Positions 8,140 through 16,020 of a DNA stretch of 40,789 nucleotides are shown piece after piece; position 1 is the first letter of the stretch; each line of letters begins with the position of its first letter. The translations under genes and the position numbers were made by a program. The notes below the pieces were generated by a model, which worked only from the letters and a program-made list of their open reading frames with translations, searched no databases and had not been told where the DNA came from. The stretch is from Streptomyces regalis (GTDB taxonomy: Bacteria; Actinomycetota; Actinomycetes; Streptomycetales; Streptomycetaceae): the NCBI RefSeq assembly GCF_001509475.1, contig NZ_LLZG01000406.1:1-40789 (forward strand), given 5' to 3'.

Positions 8140-9228
8140 CTAGGCCCACCCCCCTTGCCGCCTCCGAGTCCTACGCAGCAGCCAGAAGAAGAAGGGGCTG
8201 CCAAGAAGCGCGGTCAAAACACCCAGTGGCAACTCCGCAGGCGCCGCCAACGTCCGCGCAGCGAGATCCGCCACGAGCAACACCACCGCCCCACCCAACG
8301 CGCTGCCCGGAATGAGGAACCGATGCCCGGGTCCCGCGGCCATCCGCAGCAGATGCGGCACGACGAGGCCGATGAACCCGATGACCCCGGAGACGCTCAC
8401 CGCCGCAGCCGTCAGCAGCGCGACGACCAGGATCAACGCGACCCGCATCCGCTCCACGTCCACCCCCAGATGCCGGGCGGGCCGGTCGCCGAGCGCGAGC
8501 AGGTCCAGGCGGCGCGCGTACAGCGGCGCCACCACCAGCCCGACGACCGCACAGGGCAGAACCGCCGTCACCTTGGGCCAGGTGGACTGGGCGAGAGAGC
8601 CGAGTTGCCAGAAGGTGATCTGGTTCACCGCCGCCGTGTCCGCGAGGAAGATGAACAGGCCGATGAGTGCTCCGGCGAAGGCGTTCACCGCGATGCCCAT
8701 GAGGATCAGGGTCACGACCTCCGTACGGCCGCCCGAGCGGGACATCACGTACACCAGCAGCACCGTGCCGAGACCGGCGACGAAGGCCATCGCGGGGAGG
8801 GTCCAGTTGCCGAGAAAGGTCAGCCCGAGCGAGATGGCGGCCACCGCTCCGACCGCCGCGCCCAGGGAGACGCCGATGGTGCTCGGCTCGGCCAGCGGAT
8901 TGCCGAACACGCCCTGCATCAGCGCTCCGGCGCAGCCCAACGAGGCCCCGATGAGCAGCGCGAGCACGATCCTCGGGAAGCGGACGTTCCACAGCACCGA
9001 CTCGGCGACCCGGTCCAACTCGCCGCCGCCGAGCCCGACTCTGTGCTGCACGGAGGCGAGGACGTCCCCGACCGGGATCGGGTAGGCACCGATTCCGGCG
9101 GCGATCGGGACGAGGACGAGGAGGGCGACGCTCATGCCGACGGTCAGCAGCCAGGCGGCGGTGTGCCGTCTCCGGGGCGGCGGCGCCGCTGCCACGGCTT
9201 CGGGCGCGGCCTTCTCCAGTACGGTCAT
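8140..9228 (-). CDS. FecCD-family ABC transporter permease (heme or ferric siderophore)
   Basis: The 362-residue protein has around nine or ten transmembrane helices. It carries FecCD-family landmarks such as NVRFPRIVLALLIGASLGCA, GALMQGVFGNPLAEPSTIGV and GFIGLVVPHLLRMAAGPGHR. It forms the channel for iron-chelate or heme import with the ATPase eight bases downstream. The ATG at 9228 is chosen because GAGGGG stands eight bases before it and because any longer form would include the iron box at 9264-9282. The operon starts directly at the permease, so the usual first gene for a substrate-binding lipoprotein is absent here. Confidence 0.92.
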   Translation of the reverse strand: MTVLEKAAPEAVAAAPPPRRRHTAAWLLTVGMSVALLVLVPIAAGIGAYPIPVGDVLASVQHRVGLGGGELDRVAESVLWNVRFPRIVLALLIGASLGCAGALMQGVFGNPLAEPSTIGVSLGAAVGAVAAISLGLTFLGNWTLPAMAFVAGLGTVLLVYVMSRSGGRTEVVTLILMGIAVNAFAGALIGLFIFLADTAAVNQITFWQLGSLAQSTWPKVTAVLPCAVVGLVVAPLYARRLDLLALGDRPARHLGVDVERMRVALILVVALLTAAAVSVSGVIGFIGLVVPHLLRMAAGPGHRFLIPGSALGGAVVLLVADLAARTLAAPAELPLGVLTALLGSPFFFWLLRRTRRRQGGWA

Positions 9229-9263
9229 GCCGTATCCCCTCTTACACTCCTGGTGGGTAAAGC

Positions 9264-9282
9264 TTAGGTTAGCCTTACCTTC
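9264..9282 (-). promoter_or_regulatory. DmdR1/IdeR-type iron box upstream of the FecCD permease
   Basis: TTAGGTTAGCCTTACCTTC on the plus strand is a near-consensus iron box, 36 bases before the permease ATG. Its first 18 bases recur exactly, inverted, before the heme oxygenase gene. It lies about 100 bases from the divergent PhzF gene and could influence that promoter too. Confidence 0.88.
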
Positions 9283-9380
9283 GCCCGCCGTCGCCCACGC
9301 GCTGCTGGTGTGTTCGACGGTCATGCGATCGTCCGTCAACTGGGACGACCTCGCTGCCCGCGTGATGTTTCAATTCCCCC

Positions 9381-10064
9381 GTGACTGACTACGACGTCCT
9401 CCGCGTCTTCTGCGGCCCGACCGGTGGATACGGCAACGAACTCGGCGTCGTCCGCGAGGGATCGGTGATGCCCGAGCGGAGCGACCGGCAGGCGTTCGCC
9501 GCCAAGCTCGGCTTCAGCGAGACCGTGTTCGTGGACGACCCCGAGCGCGGCGTCATCGACATCTATACGCCGACCCTGCGCCTGCCCTTCGCCGGGCACC
9601 CCTGTGTCGGTACAGCCTGGCTGCTCGATGTGCCCGAACTGGTCACCCCGGCGGGCGTGGTGGGCGCGCGGCTGGACGGGGAGTTCAGCTGGATCGAGGC
9701 GCGGGCGGAGTGGGCCCCGCCGCGCACCCTGCGGCAGTACGCGACGCCGGCCGAAGTGGATGACCTGGATGTACCGCCACTCGGTGAGCGAAGCGAGATG
9801 GGGGTCCCCCCGGACGAAGTCTGGGGGAGGATCTACGCCTGGGCGTGGGAGGACGAGGCGGCCGGACGTATCCGGGCTCGCGGCTTTCCCGGCCGTGACG
9901 ACGGAATCGAGGAGGACGAGGCGACCGGCGCGGCGGCACTGCTGCTCACCGACCGCCTGGGACGCGCCCTCAACATCACACAGGGGGCCGGGTCCCAGAT
10001 CCTCACGGCACCGCAGCCGGGAGGGTGGGTCGAGGTCGGCGGGCGCGTGGTCCTGGAGCGCTGA
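9381..10064 (+). CDS. PhzF-family isomerase-like protein with an internal repeat insertion
   Basis: The 227-residue protein shows the PhzF fold: SETVFV with the catalytic-type Glu47, AGHPCVG at 71-77, and DEATGAAALLL near the C-terminus. PhzF proteins isomerise trans-2,3-dihydro-3-hydroxyanthranilate in phenazine synthesis, but most actinobacterial members are of unknown function and no phenazine genes lie nearby. Residues about 135-150 (ERSEMGVPPDEVWGR region) are encoded by a dispersed Streptomyces palindromic repeat lying in frame. The GTG start has no Shine-Dalgarno sequence, and TTCAAT six bases upstream suggests a leaderless transcript. Whether the enlarged loop preserves activity is unknown. 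Confidence 0.85.
   Translation: MTDYDVLRVFCGPTGGYGNELGVVREGSVMPERSDRQAFAAKLGFSETVFVDDPERGVIDIYTPTLRLPFAGHPCVGTAWLLDVPELVTPAGVVGARLDGEFSWIEARAEWAPPRTLRQYATPAEVDDLDVPPLGERSEMGVPPDEVWGRIYAWAWEDEAAGRIRARGFPGRDDGIEEDEATGAAALLLTDRLGRALNITQGAGSQILTAPQPGGWVEVGGRVVLER
9783..9830. repeat. Dispersed palindromic Streptomyces repeat inside the PhzF-like gene
   Basis: The stretch contains GAGCGAAGCGAGATG followed by a GGGGGTCCCCCC palindrome, then GAAGTCTGGGGGAG, the layout of a repeat I know as common between Streptomyces genes. Its 48 bases keep the reading frame and add about 16 residues. Confidence 0.65.
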
Positions 10065-10132
10065 CACCTGGTGCGGGCCGTGGGATGCCGCCACACTGGG
10101 CCCGTTGTCGCGGCGGGCGCAGGGGGGAACCG

Positions 10133-10756
10133 GTGGACGGCTGGGTCGCGCTGTTGTTGGTCGGCGTCGTCGCGGGCGGGTTCCTCGCGTGGTACGCCCA
10201 CTATCCGTTCCTCCCGAGCAGGTGGCGGTACGGCTGGCCCGACTCCAAGCACCGCCCGGATCGGCGGGCGCTGGCCAAGGCGCGCAGAGCTCGGCGTGTT
10301 CAGGTACTGAGCAGGGCACGGGAGGAGCTGCACCAGCAGGGCTCGGGCCAAGAGGGGGAGCCGGAGCTGTGGCTGTGGCCGTTGGGGCTGGTCGAGCACG
10401 AGCTGTTGTTCCTGAAGGGGGAAGCTTCCGAGGGGCAGGGCGATCCCCGGGTCGACGAACGGTTGCCGCTGGCCGACGTCACCGTGAAACTCGATCACTC
10501 CCAGGACCACGTCTACATCCGGGTGACACGGCCGGACGGCACCAGGCGAAGTCAGCCGTACCCACGGCATCAGGAGATCGCTGCGGACGCGTTGGTCGAG
10601 GCGATCCACAACCAGGTGGTGGACCACGAGAAGTTCCGCCGCCGCGACGCCGAACTCGTCGCGGAGATCAGGCGGGCCGAGGCCGTCCTGCGTGCCGCGC
10701 GGGACACCTGGAAGACGGACGCCGATGGTCTCCGGCCATGGCCGCCCTGGCGTTGA
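10133..10756 (+). CDS. Hypothetical single-span membrane protein
   Basis: This is a 207-residue protein I do not recognise. It starts at GTG 10133 with AGGGGGG five bases upstream; an in-frame ATG at 10025 lies inside the PhzF gene and lacks support. An N-terminal hydrophobic helix (WVALLLVGVVAGGFLAWYA, residues 3-21) is followed by a basic segment (SKHRPDRRALAKARRARR). After that comes a soluble, charged region with two probable helical stretches near the C-terminus (REELHQQ, AELVAEIRRAEAVLRAARD). The helix plus positive flank predicts a cytoplasmic C-terminal domain. It follows the PhzF gene by 68 bases and converges with the heme oxygenase gene. Confidence 0.75.
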   Translation: MDGWVALLLVGVVAGGFLAWYAHYPFLPSRWRYGWPDSKHRPDRRALAKARRARRVQVLSRAREELHQQGSGQEGEPELWLWPLGLVEHELLFLKGEASEGQGDPRVDERLPLADVTVKLDHSQDHVYIRVTRPDGTRRSQPYPRHQEIAADALVEAIHNQVVDHEKFRRRDAELVAEIRRAEAVLRAARDTWKTDADGLRPWPPWR

Positions 10757-10775
10757 AAACCGCGCCGCCCACCCG

Positions 10776-11423
10776 TCACGCCGACAGCGGGAACTCCTCG
10801 CCCAACGCCCGGAACACGGCCGTGTTCAGTGCGAACGCCCGCTTGCACTCCGCCACGATCCGCTGCTTCTCCAGATCGTCGGCGTGCACCGCGTCCAGCA
10901 GCTCGCGGTAACTCCGCTTGAACGCCGCCGGGTTCGTGATCCCCTCGAAGACGTAGAACCGCACCCCGTCACCCTTCTTTGCGAAGCCCCACGTCTTCTC
11001 CGCCTTGTCGCGGATGATCTGGCCGCCGGAGAGGTCGCCGAGGTAGCGGGTGTAGTGGTGGGCGACATAGCCGCCCGGCCAGCGCCCGGCGCACTCGCGC
11101 ACCCGGTCCGCATACGCCCGCGTCGCCGGGAGCGCCGACAGCCCCGCCCGCCAGTGCGGACCCCGCAGATGCGCCAGGTCCCGCTCCAGGGCCGGCAACC
11201 GGAACAGCTCCGGCCGGATGAAGGGTCCCGCCACCGGATCCGACGCCAGCCGCTCGGCCCCGGCCTCCAGCGCCTCGTACACGAACCACAGCTGCTCGGT
11301 GTAGCGCGCGTACGCGTCGACGCCGAGCCGTCCGCCGAGCAGGTCGCTCATGAACGTCGAGGTCTCGGCCTCCATGTGCTGTTCATGGGACGCCGTGCGG
11401 ATGAGTGTCGAGAAGGAGTCCAT
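10776..11423 (-). CDS. hmuO: Heme oxygenase, biliverdin-producing (HmuO-like)
   Basis: This 215-residue all-helical protein matches the usual size of bacterial heme oxygenases. It opens the heme ring to give biliverdin, carbon monoxide and ferrous iron in the cytoplasm. The proximal heme histidine is His16 (ASHEQHMEAE), aligned with His20 of corynebacterial HmuO through the shared STFMSDLL. The distal kink is YLGDLSGGQ. A GGAGG stands shortly before the ATG at 11423, and an iron box lies 14 bases beyond that, so the gene should be induced in low iron. It complements the heme-type ABC importer and EfeB in the same island. Confidence 0.95.
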   Translation of the reverse strand: MDSFSTLIRTASHEQHMEAETSTFMSDLLGGRLGVDAYARYTEQLWFVYEALEAGAERLASDPVAGPFIRPELFRLPALERDLAHLRGPHWRAGLSALPATRAYADRVRECAGRWPGGYVAHHYTRYLGDLSGGQIIRDKAEKTWGFAKKGDGVRFYVFEGITNPAAFKRSYRELLDAVHADDLEKQRIVAECKRAFALNTAVFRALGEEFPLSA

Positions 11424-11437
11424 GAGCCATATCCTCC

Positions 11438-11455
11438 AAGGTAAGGCTAACCTAA
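11438..11455 (-). promoter_or_regulatory. DmdR1/IdeR-type iron box upstream of heme oxygenase
   Basis: On the minus strand it reads TTAGGTTAGCCTTACCTT, identical to the 18 bases before the FecCD permease. It lies only 14 bases from the start codon and touches the ribosome-binding site region, so bound repressor would block initiation of transcription close to the start. Confidence 0.88.
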
Positions 11456-11468
11456 GTCAATAGGCTTG

Positions 11469-11483
11469 CCGACACTCTGTCGG
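11469..11483. promoter_or_regulatory. Palindrome upstream of the heme oxygenase iron box
   Basis: CCGACA-CTC-TGTCGG is a perfect six-base-arm inverted repeat 13 bases further upstream than the iron box. It could be a second regulator site or part of the promoter region. No regulator is identified. Confidence 0.35.
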
Positions 11484-11501
11484 TAAAAGGGTACAAGAGA
11501 A

Positions 11502-11524
11502 AGCCCGCCCTGGCAGGGCGGGCT
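11502..11524 (-). terminator. Rho-independent terminator of map
   Basis: Ten-base perfect stem (AGCCCGCCCT / AGGGCGGGCT) with a three-base loop. On the minus strand it is followed by a T-rich run (TTTCTCTT). It lies 29 bases after the map stop. Confidence 0.8.
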
Positions 11525-11552
11525 CGGTGATCGGTGATCGGGTGACCGATGA

Positions 11553-12410
11553 TCACGGCAGGGTCAGGATCTCCGTCCCCGTCTCCGTCACCACCAGCGT
11601 GTGCTCGAACTGCGCGGTGCGCTTGCGGTCCTTCGTGACGACCGTCCAGCCGTCGTCCCACATGTCGTACTCGTGCGTGCCCAGCGTCAGCATCGGCTCG
11701 ATCGTGAAGGTCATGCCGGGCTGGATCACCGTCGTCGCGTGCGGGCTGTCGTAGTGCGGGATGATCAGACCCGAGTGGAAGGACGAGTTGATGCCGTGGC
11801 CCGTGAAGTCGCGGACCACGCCGTAGCCGAAGCGCTTGGCGTACGACTCGATCACACGGCCGATGACGTTGATCTGGCGGCCCGGCTTGACCGCCTTGAT
11901 CGCGCGGTTGAGGGACTCGCGGGTGCGCTCCACCAGCAGGCGGCTCTCCTCGTCCACGTCACCCACCAGGTACGTGGCGTTGTTGTCGCCGTGCACCCCG
12001 CCGATGTACGCCGTCACATCGAGGTTGATGATGTCGCCGTCACGCAGGACCGTGGAGTCGGGGATCCCGTGGCAGATCACCTCGTTGATGCTCGTGCACA
12101 GGGACTTGGGGAAGTTGCGGTAGCCGAGCGTGGAGGGGTAGGCGCCGTGGTCGCACATGTACTCGTGCGCCACCTTGTCCAGTTCGTCCGTCGTCACGCC
12201 CGGCGCGATGATCTTCGCCGCCTCGGCCATCGCCCGCGCGGCGATACGGCCGGCGACGCGCATCGCCTCGACGGTCTCCGGGGTCTGCACCTCCGGACCC
12301 GTGTACGGCGTCGGCGCGGGCTTGCCGACGTACTCGGGGCGGCGGATGTTTCCGGGCACGGAACGGATGGGAGAGAGCTCCCCTGGTGCGAGCAGCGACT
12401 GGCCAGACAT
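11553..12410 (-). CDS. map: Type I methionine aminopeptidase
   Basis: The 285-residue enzyme removes the initiator methionine from nascent proteins. The metal ligands of the pita-bread fold are present: Asp in [10 protein letters not shown], Asp in VHGDNNATY, His in DFTGHGI, Glu in FTIEPML and Glu in AQFEHTL. The active-site cover HGIPDSTVL is also present. An N-terminal proline-rich extension of about 40 residues ([17 protein letters not shown]) is typical of the actinobacterial MetAP1c type. The ATG at 12410 has no Shine-Dalgarno sequence, but TAGACT stands seven bases upstream, indicating a leaderless transcript. A strong terminator follows. Confidence 0.96.
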   Translation of the reverse strand: MSGQSLLAPGELSPIRSVPGNIRRPEYVGKPAPTPYTGPEVQTPETVEAMRVAGRIAARAMAEAAKIIAPGVTTDELDKVAHEYMCDHGAYPSTLGYRNFPKSLCTSINEVICHGIPDSTVLRDGDIINLDVTAYIGGVHGDNNATYLVGDVDEESRLLVERTRESLNRAIKAVKPGRQINVIGRVIESYAKRFGYGVVRDFTGHGINSSFHSGLIIPHYDSPHATTVIQPGMTFTIEPMLTLGTHEYDMWDDGWTVVTKDRKRTAQFEHTLVVTETGTEILTLP

Positions 12411-12468
12411 GCCAGCGAGTCTAACCAGCGTCCATGGGGCACCATGTCGGTGGCGAGAGGAGCCGCTC

Positions 12469-12699
12469 ATGGCCTTGTTCAAGAAGCGCACGGTCGGGAA
12501 GCCCGGCGAGTGGTACTACTGCCTCGTGCACAAGAAGGTCGAGGAGGGGCCGGAGTGCCCGGCGAAGGACCGTTTCGGGCCGTACGCCGGCCGGCAGGAG
12601 GCCCAGCAGGCGATGGACCTCGCGCGGGAACGCAACCTCGAGTGGGAGAACGACCCCCGGTGGCACGACGCCCCGACGGGGCCGGCGGACGACGACTGA
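12469..12699 (+). CDS. Small conserved Streptomyces protein (SPOR-like fragment?)
   Basis: This is a 76-residue protein beginning [18 protein letters not shown], with GAGAGGAG six bases before the ATG. An invariant-looking core ([38 protein letters not shown]) has the shape of a single beta-alpha-beta unit. The FGPYAxxxEAxxA part recalls SPOR-domain sequences, under which related small proteins are sometimes listed. The similarity is weak and peptidoglycan binding should not be assumed, since there is no signal or membrane segment. Two cysteines are ten residues apart. It is divergent from map, and the two start codons are about 60 bases apart. Confidence 0.7.
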   Translation: MALFKKRTVGKPGEWYYCLVHKKVEEGPECPAKDRFGPYAGRQEAQQAMDLARERNLEWENDPRWHDAPTGPADDD

Positions 12700-12724
12700 T
12701 CAACCCTCGGCCGGTGCCGGCTGA

Positions 12725-14059
12725 TCACCCCTCCGCCGGTGCCGACGCCGCAGCCGGTGCGGCCGCCGCTGCCGCCGCCCGCTGCTCCCGCAGCCGTACC
12801 GCGTGCTCGTTCGTCCGCGCGTCGTACGTCATCAGCTTCGGCAGGCACAGCGCCAGCAGCCCCACCGCGCCCACGCACAGCAGCCCGCCCGACCAGATGG
12901 ACGTCCGCACGCCCCGCCAGGCGGCGACGCCACCCACGTAGGTCTGGCCGAGCTGCGGGCCGACCGAGTACGACAGCAGCTCGATCCCGGCGAGCCGGCC
13001 GCGCAGCTCGTCCGGGATCGTCTGGTTCCACATCACCCCGCGGAAGATGCCGCTGACCATGTCGGCGGCGCCGCCGACGGTCAGGAACAGAAGCACCAGC
13101 CATACGTCGCCGGAGACACCGGCCGCTGCGATGGCCACGCCCCACAGCGCGGCCGACAGGACCACGGCCCGTCCGTGCCGGTGCACCCGCGAGGTCCAGC
13201 CGCTGGTCAGGCTCACCAGCATCGCGCCCGCAGGGACGGCCGCGTACATCAGGCCGAGCGACCACGGGGCGTTCAACTCGTCCGCGAGGAAGGGCAGTAC
13301 GGCGAGCGGCATCGCGAAGAGCATCGCCGCGATGTCGATGACGTACGTGCCCAGCAGCTCCTTGCGGCTCCAGGCGTACCGGGCGCCCTCGGCGATGGCC
13401 TTGAGGGACGGCTTCGCGGCCTCGTGCGAGGCGGGGGAGGCGGCGATGCCGAGCGTGAGCAGGACGGAGACGACGAAGGTCAGCAGATCCGCGCCGTACG
13501 CCCAGCCGGCCCCCGCGTACGCCACGACCACACCCGCCAGGGCCGGGCCCGCGACGCCGCCGACCTGCCAGCGCAGAGCGTTGAGTGAGCCGGCCGCCGG
13601 CAGGTGCTCATGGGCCACGATCCGCGGCCACAGCGAGTCGAGCGCGGGCCGTTGGACCGAGACGAGGGCGGAGGAAAGCGCGGCGACGACGTACAGCGGC
13701 CACACGGCGGGGCTCGGCAGCAGCGCGTTGACCAGCAGCGCCGCGCTCAGCACCGCCTGCCCGGCCTCCGTCCACACGATCAGCTTCCGCTTGTCGAGCG
13801 CGTCGGCGAGCGCACCGCCGTACAGCCCGAACACGATCAACGGCACCAGCTCCACGGCGCCGATCGCCCCGACCGCCGCCGCGGACCCAGTGAGCTCCTT
13901 GATCTGCACCGGCAGCGCGACGAACGTCAGGAAACTGCCGAAGGAGGAGATCAGCCCCGCCAGCCACAACCTCCGGAAGTCCGCGGAGGCCCGCCAGGGG
14001 GCGAGGTCGGGGAGTACGGCACGCAGGCGGGAGCGAGAGGTGGGGGAGTCGTCCGTCAC
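12725..14059 (-). CDS. MFS transporter, EntS-like (MFS_3 type)
   Basis: A 444-residue carrier with about twelve transmembrane segments. It begins DFRRLWLAGLISSFGSFLTF and carries the MFS loop motif GGALADALDKRKLIV after helix 2, as in the EntS/MFS_3 branch that includes enterobactin exporters and macrolide-type effluxers. The substrate is unknown. Although the window holds an iron island, no iron box precedes this gene, so siderophore export is only a family-level possibility. The GTG start at 14059 has no clear Shine-Dalgarno sequence. The C-terminus is an alanine-rich tail (AAAAAAPAAASAPAEG). Confidence 0.88.
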   Translation of the reverse strand: MTDDSPTSRSRLRAVLPDLAPWRASADFRRLWLAGLISSFGSFLTFVALPVQIKELTGSAAAVGAIGAVELVPLIVFGLYGGALADALDKRKLIVWTEAGQAVLSAALLVNALLPSPAVWPLYVVAALSSALVSVQRPALDSLWPRIVAHEHLPAAGSLNALRWQVGGVAGPALAGVVVAYAGAGWAYGADLLTFVVSVLLTLGIAASPASHEAAKPSLKAIAEGARYAWSRKELLGTYVIDIAAMLFAMPLAVLPFLADELNAPWSLGLMYAAVPAGAMLVSLTSGWTSRVHRHGRAVVLSAALWGVAIAAAGVSGDVWLVLLFLTVGGAADMVSGIFRGVMWNQTIPDELRGRLAGIELLSYSVGPQLGQTYVGGVAAWRGVRTSIWSGGLLCVGAVGLLALCLPKLMTYDARTNEHAVRLREQRAAAAAAAPAAASAPAEG

Positions 14060-14140
14060 GACGGTTCATGCTCGGGTGGGGTGGTGTCGGAGGCAAGCGG
14101 TTTTGCGCGCGGAGGCGGGGCGGGGCGGGGCCCGGCCAGG

Positions 14141-14743
14141 TCACCAGCGCGCAGGTGGCGGTGCCGTCAACGACTCCGCCAGGCGGGCCAGGCGGTCCCG
14201 CAAGCGGCGGCGGCCCCTCGGCGACGGCACCGCGTTCTCGCCGGCCGCCGCGCTCACCAGGTGCTGCACGGTGTCCAGGTCCAGCTCCGCACCCTCCGGC
14301 ACGGCCAGCGTCTCGTGGGCCATCGCCGTCAGCTCTCCCTCGCCGGCGCCGAGCGCCAGCACCGTCGCCCCGGCCCGCCGCACGTCGTGCACCCGTTCCA
14401 GGAGCGGCTCCCCGGGCTCGTCCGGCGACACCACCAGGAGCGTCTCCCCGCGCCGCGTCGCCGCCAACCGGCCCAGGCCGACGGCCAGATGCGCCGGATC
14501 CGAGGCGCGCGCGTCATGCCGTACGAGGGTCGGGGCGAGCTCCGGCGTCCCCGACCACGCGGCCTCGTCCACCAGATGGGCCGCCAGATGCCACGGCTCG
14601 TACCCCGGCGTGCCGACCAGCAGCAGCCCGCCCCCGTGCGAGACCGCCGACGACCGCAGCGCCCCCGCGAACCGCTGTGTGGCCCCCAGCCACTCGGTTC
14701 CGGCGAGCACTTCGCGCAGCAACGCGACACGTACGGCATCCAT
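14141..14743 (-). CDS. Hypothetical protein, SIS-like fold
   Basis: This 200-residue soluble protein is not recognised with confidence. The central part alternates hydrophobic strands with helices (GGGLLLVGTPGYEPWHLAAHL, then ETLLVVSPDEPGEPLLERV and GATVLALGAGEGELTAMA), a pattern like the sugar-isomerase (SIS) domain with its two parallel strands. The canonical SIS ligand serine/threonine motif (SxSGxT) is replaced by SPDEPGE, so phosphosugar binding is doubtful. The C-terminus is arginine-rich. CAAGAT about eight bases before the ATG and the lack of a Shine-Dalgarno sequence suggest a leaderless transcript. It is encoded behind a divergent sialidase gene and ahead of the MFS gene. Confidence 0.65.
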   Translation of the reverse strand: MDAVRVALLREVLAGTEWLGATQRFAGALRSSAVSHGGGLLLVGTPGYEPWHLAAHLVDEAAWSGTPELAPTLVRHDARASDPAHLAVGLGRLAATRRGETLLVVSPDEPGEPLLERVHDVRRAGATVLALGAGEGELTAMAHETLAVPEGAELDLDTVQHLVSAAAGENAVPSPRGRRRLRDRLARLAESLTAPPPARW

Positions 14744-14869
14744 GCGACCGCATCTTGCCGCAACCGACCACTCGTGACCGGGAGTTCACCACGAATTCGC
14801 CCGACCTGGGCAGAGGCATCCGTCATCCAACGGGTCACCAGCCGTTCGAGAGCCAGTCGAGGAGCCCTC

Positions 14870-15968
14870 ATGACAGAGACCAGCGTCCCTTTCCGCGCCG
14901 GGCGCGAGGGCTACGCGAGTTTCCGCATCCCGGCCGTCGTCGCCACCTCCACCGGCACGCTCCTCGCCTTCTGCGAGGGCCGGGTCGAGTCCGCCGCCGA
15001 CCATGGGCAGATCGACATCGTGCTCAAGCGGTCGGCGGACGGCGGGCGCACCTGGGGCCCGCTCGCGGTGGCCGCCGACAACAGCTGGCACCTCGCCGGT
15101 AACCCGGCCCCCGTCGTCCTCGACACCGGCCGCATCCTGCTCGTCTTCATCCGCAACCACGCCACCGCCACCGAGGCCGCCATCCTGCGCGGCGAGGTGA
15201 GCGCCGCCGACGGCCGCCGGATCTGGGTGCGGTACAGCGACGACGACGGCGTCACCTGGTCGAGCTCGAAGGAGATCACCGCGCAGGTGAAGCGGCCGGA
15301 GTGGCGCTGGTACGCCACCACGCCCGGCCACGCGATCCAGCTGAGCAGCGGCCGGGTCGTCGTCCCCGCCAACCACACGATCCCGCCCACCGGCGACGAC
15401 ATCGGCACGGAGGCCAGGTACAACAGCGGGCACTGCCTGCTCAGCGACGACCGGGGCGCCACCTGGCGCATCGGCTACATCGACGAGAACACCGACGGCT
15501 ACGTCAACGTCAACGAGACCACCGCCGCCGAACTCCCCGACGGCCGCGTCTACTTCAACACCCGCAACGACACTGGTAGTTCCCTCCCTCCCTCCCTCCC
15601 TGTCCCCCGGAAACCGCGCCGACGCCTGCTCCGAGGACGGCGGCACGACTCTGGTGAAGCCCTTCCGCCCCCAGGCCGGCCTGACCGCCCCCATCTGCGA
15701 GGGCAGCGTCCTGCAGCTCCGCGACCCCGACGTGCTCCTCTTCTCCGGACCCGCCGACCCCGCCGCCCGCGCCCTGATGACCATCCGCGCCTCCACCGAC
15801 GGCGGCATCACCTGGCGGTCCGCGCACACGGTGAACGGTCTGCCCGCCGCGTACTCCGATCTCGTACGGGTCGACGACGGGACGGTCGGACTCCTCTACG
15901 AGACCGGCGACTTCGGCCCGTACGAGACCATCACCTTCCGGCGGATGCCCGTGACGGACCTCACCTGA
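14870..15968 (+). pseudogene. Exo-alpha-sialidase, frameshifted at a (TCCC)5 tract
   Basis: Two reading frames together encode a single-domain GH33 sialidase of about 360 residues. The first frame runs from ATG 14870 (GGAG six bases before) through the FRIP motif (SFRIPAVVATSTGTLLAF) and Asp boxes SADGGRTW, SDDDGVTW and SDDRGATW to about 15580. The sequence resumes one frame over from about 15603 (GNRADACSEDGGTTLVKPF) with the last Asp box STDGGITW and ends at 15968. The 22 bases between, (TCCC)5TG, are not expected in the family and break the frame. Loss of one TCCC unit would restore it. There is no signal peptide. It may be a pseudogene, a switchable gene or an assembly error. Confidence 0.75.
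15581..15602 (+). repeat. (TCCC)5 microsatellite within the sialidase gene
   Basis: Five perfect TCCC units (15581-15600) are followed by TGTCCCCC. The opposite strand contains runs of GGG separated by single A residues, a strong G-quadruplex pattern. The tract coincides exactly with the reading-frame break. Confidence 0.9.
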
Positions 15969-16020
15969 GCCGTGGGGGCGGGCTCGGGAGCCGTCAGGTC
16001 GGCCCACGTAAAGTCGGCCC

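Noticed and set aside
9381..10064. Phenazine biosynthesis cluster suggested by the PhzF-like gene
   Set aside because: No other phz or aromatic-pathway gene is present; PhzF folds are widespread with unrelated or unknown roles.
12725..14059. Siderophore exporter belonging to the iron island
   Set aside because: The family resemblance to EntS is real, but there is no iron box before the gene and no siderophore synthesis gene nearby.
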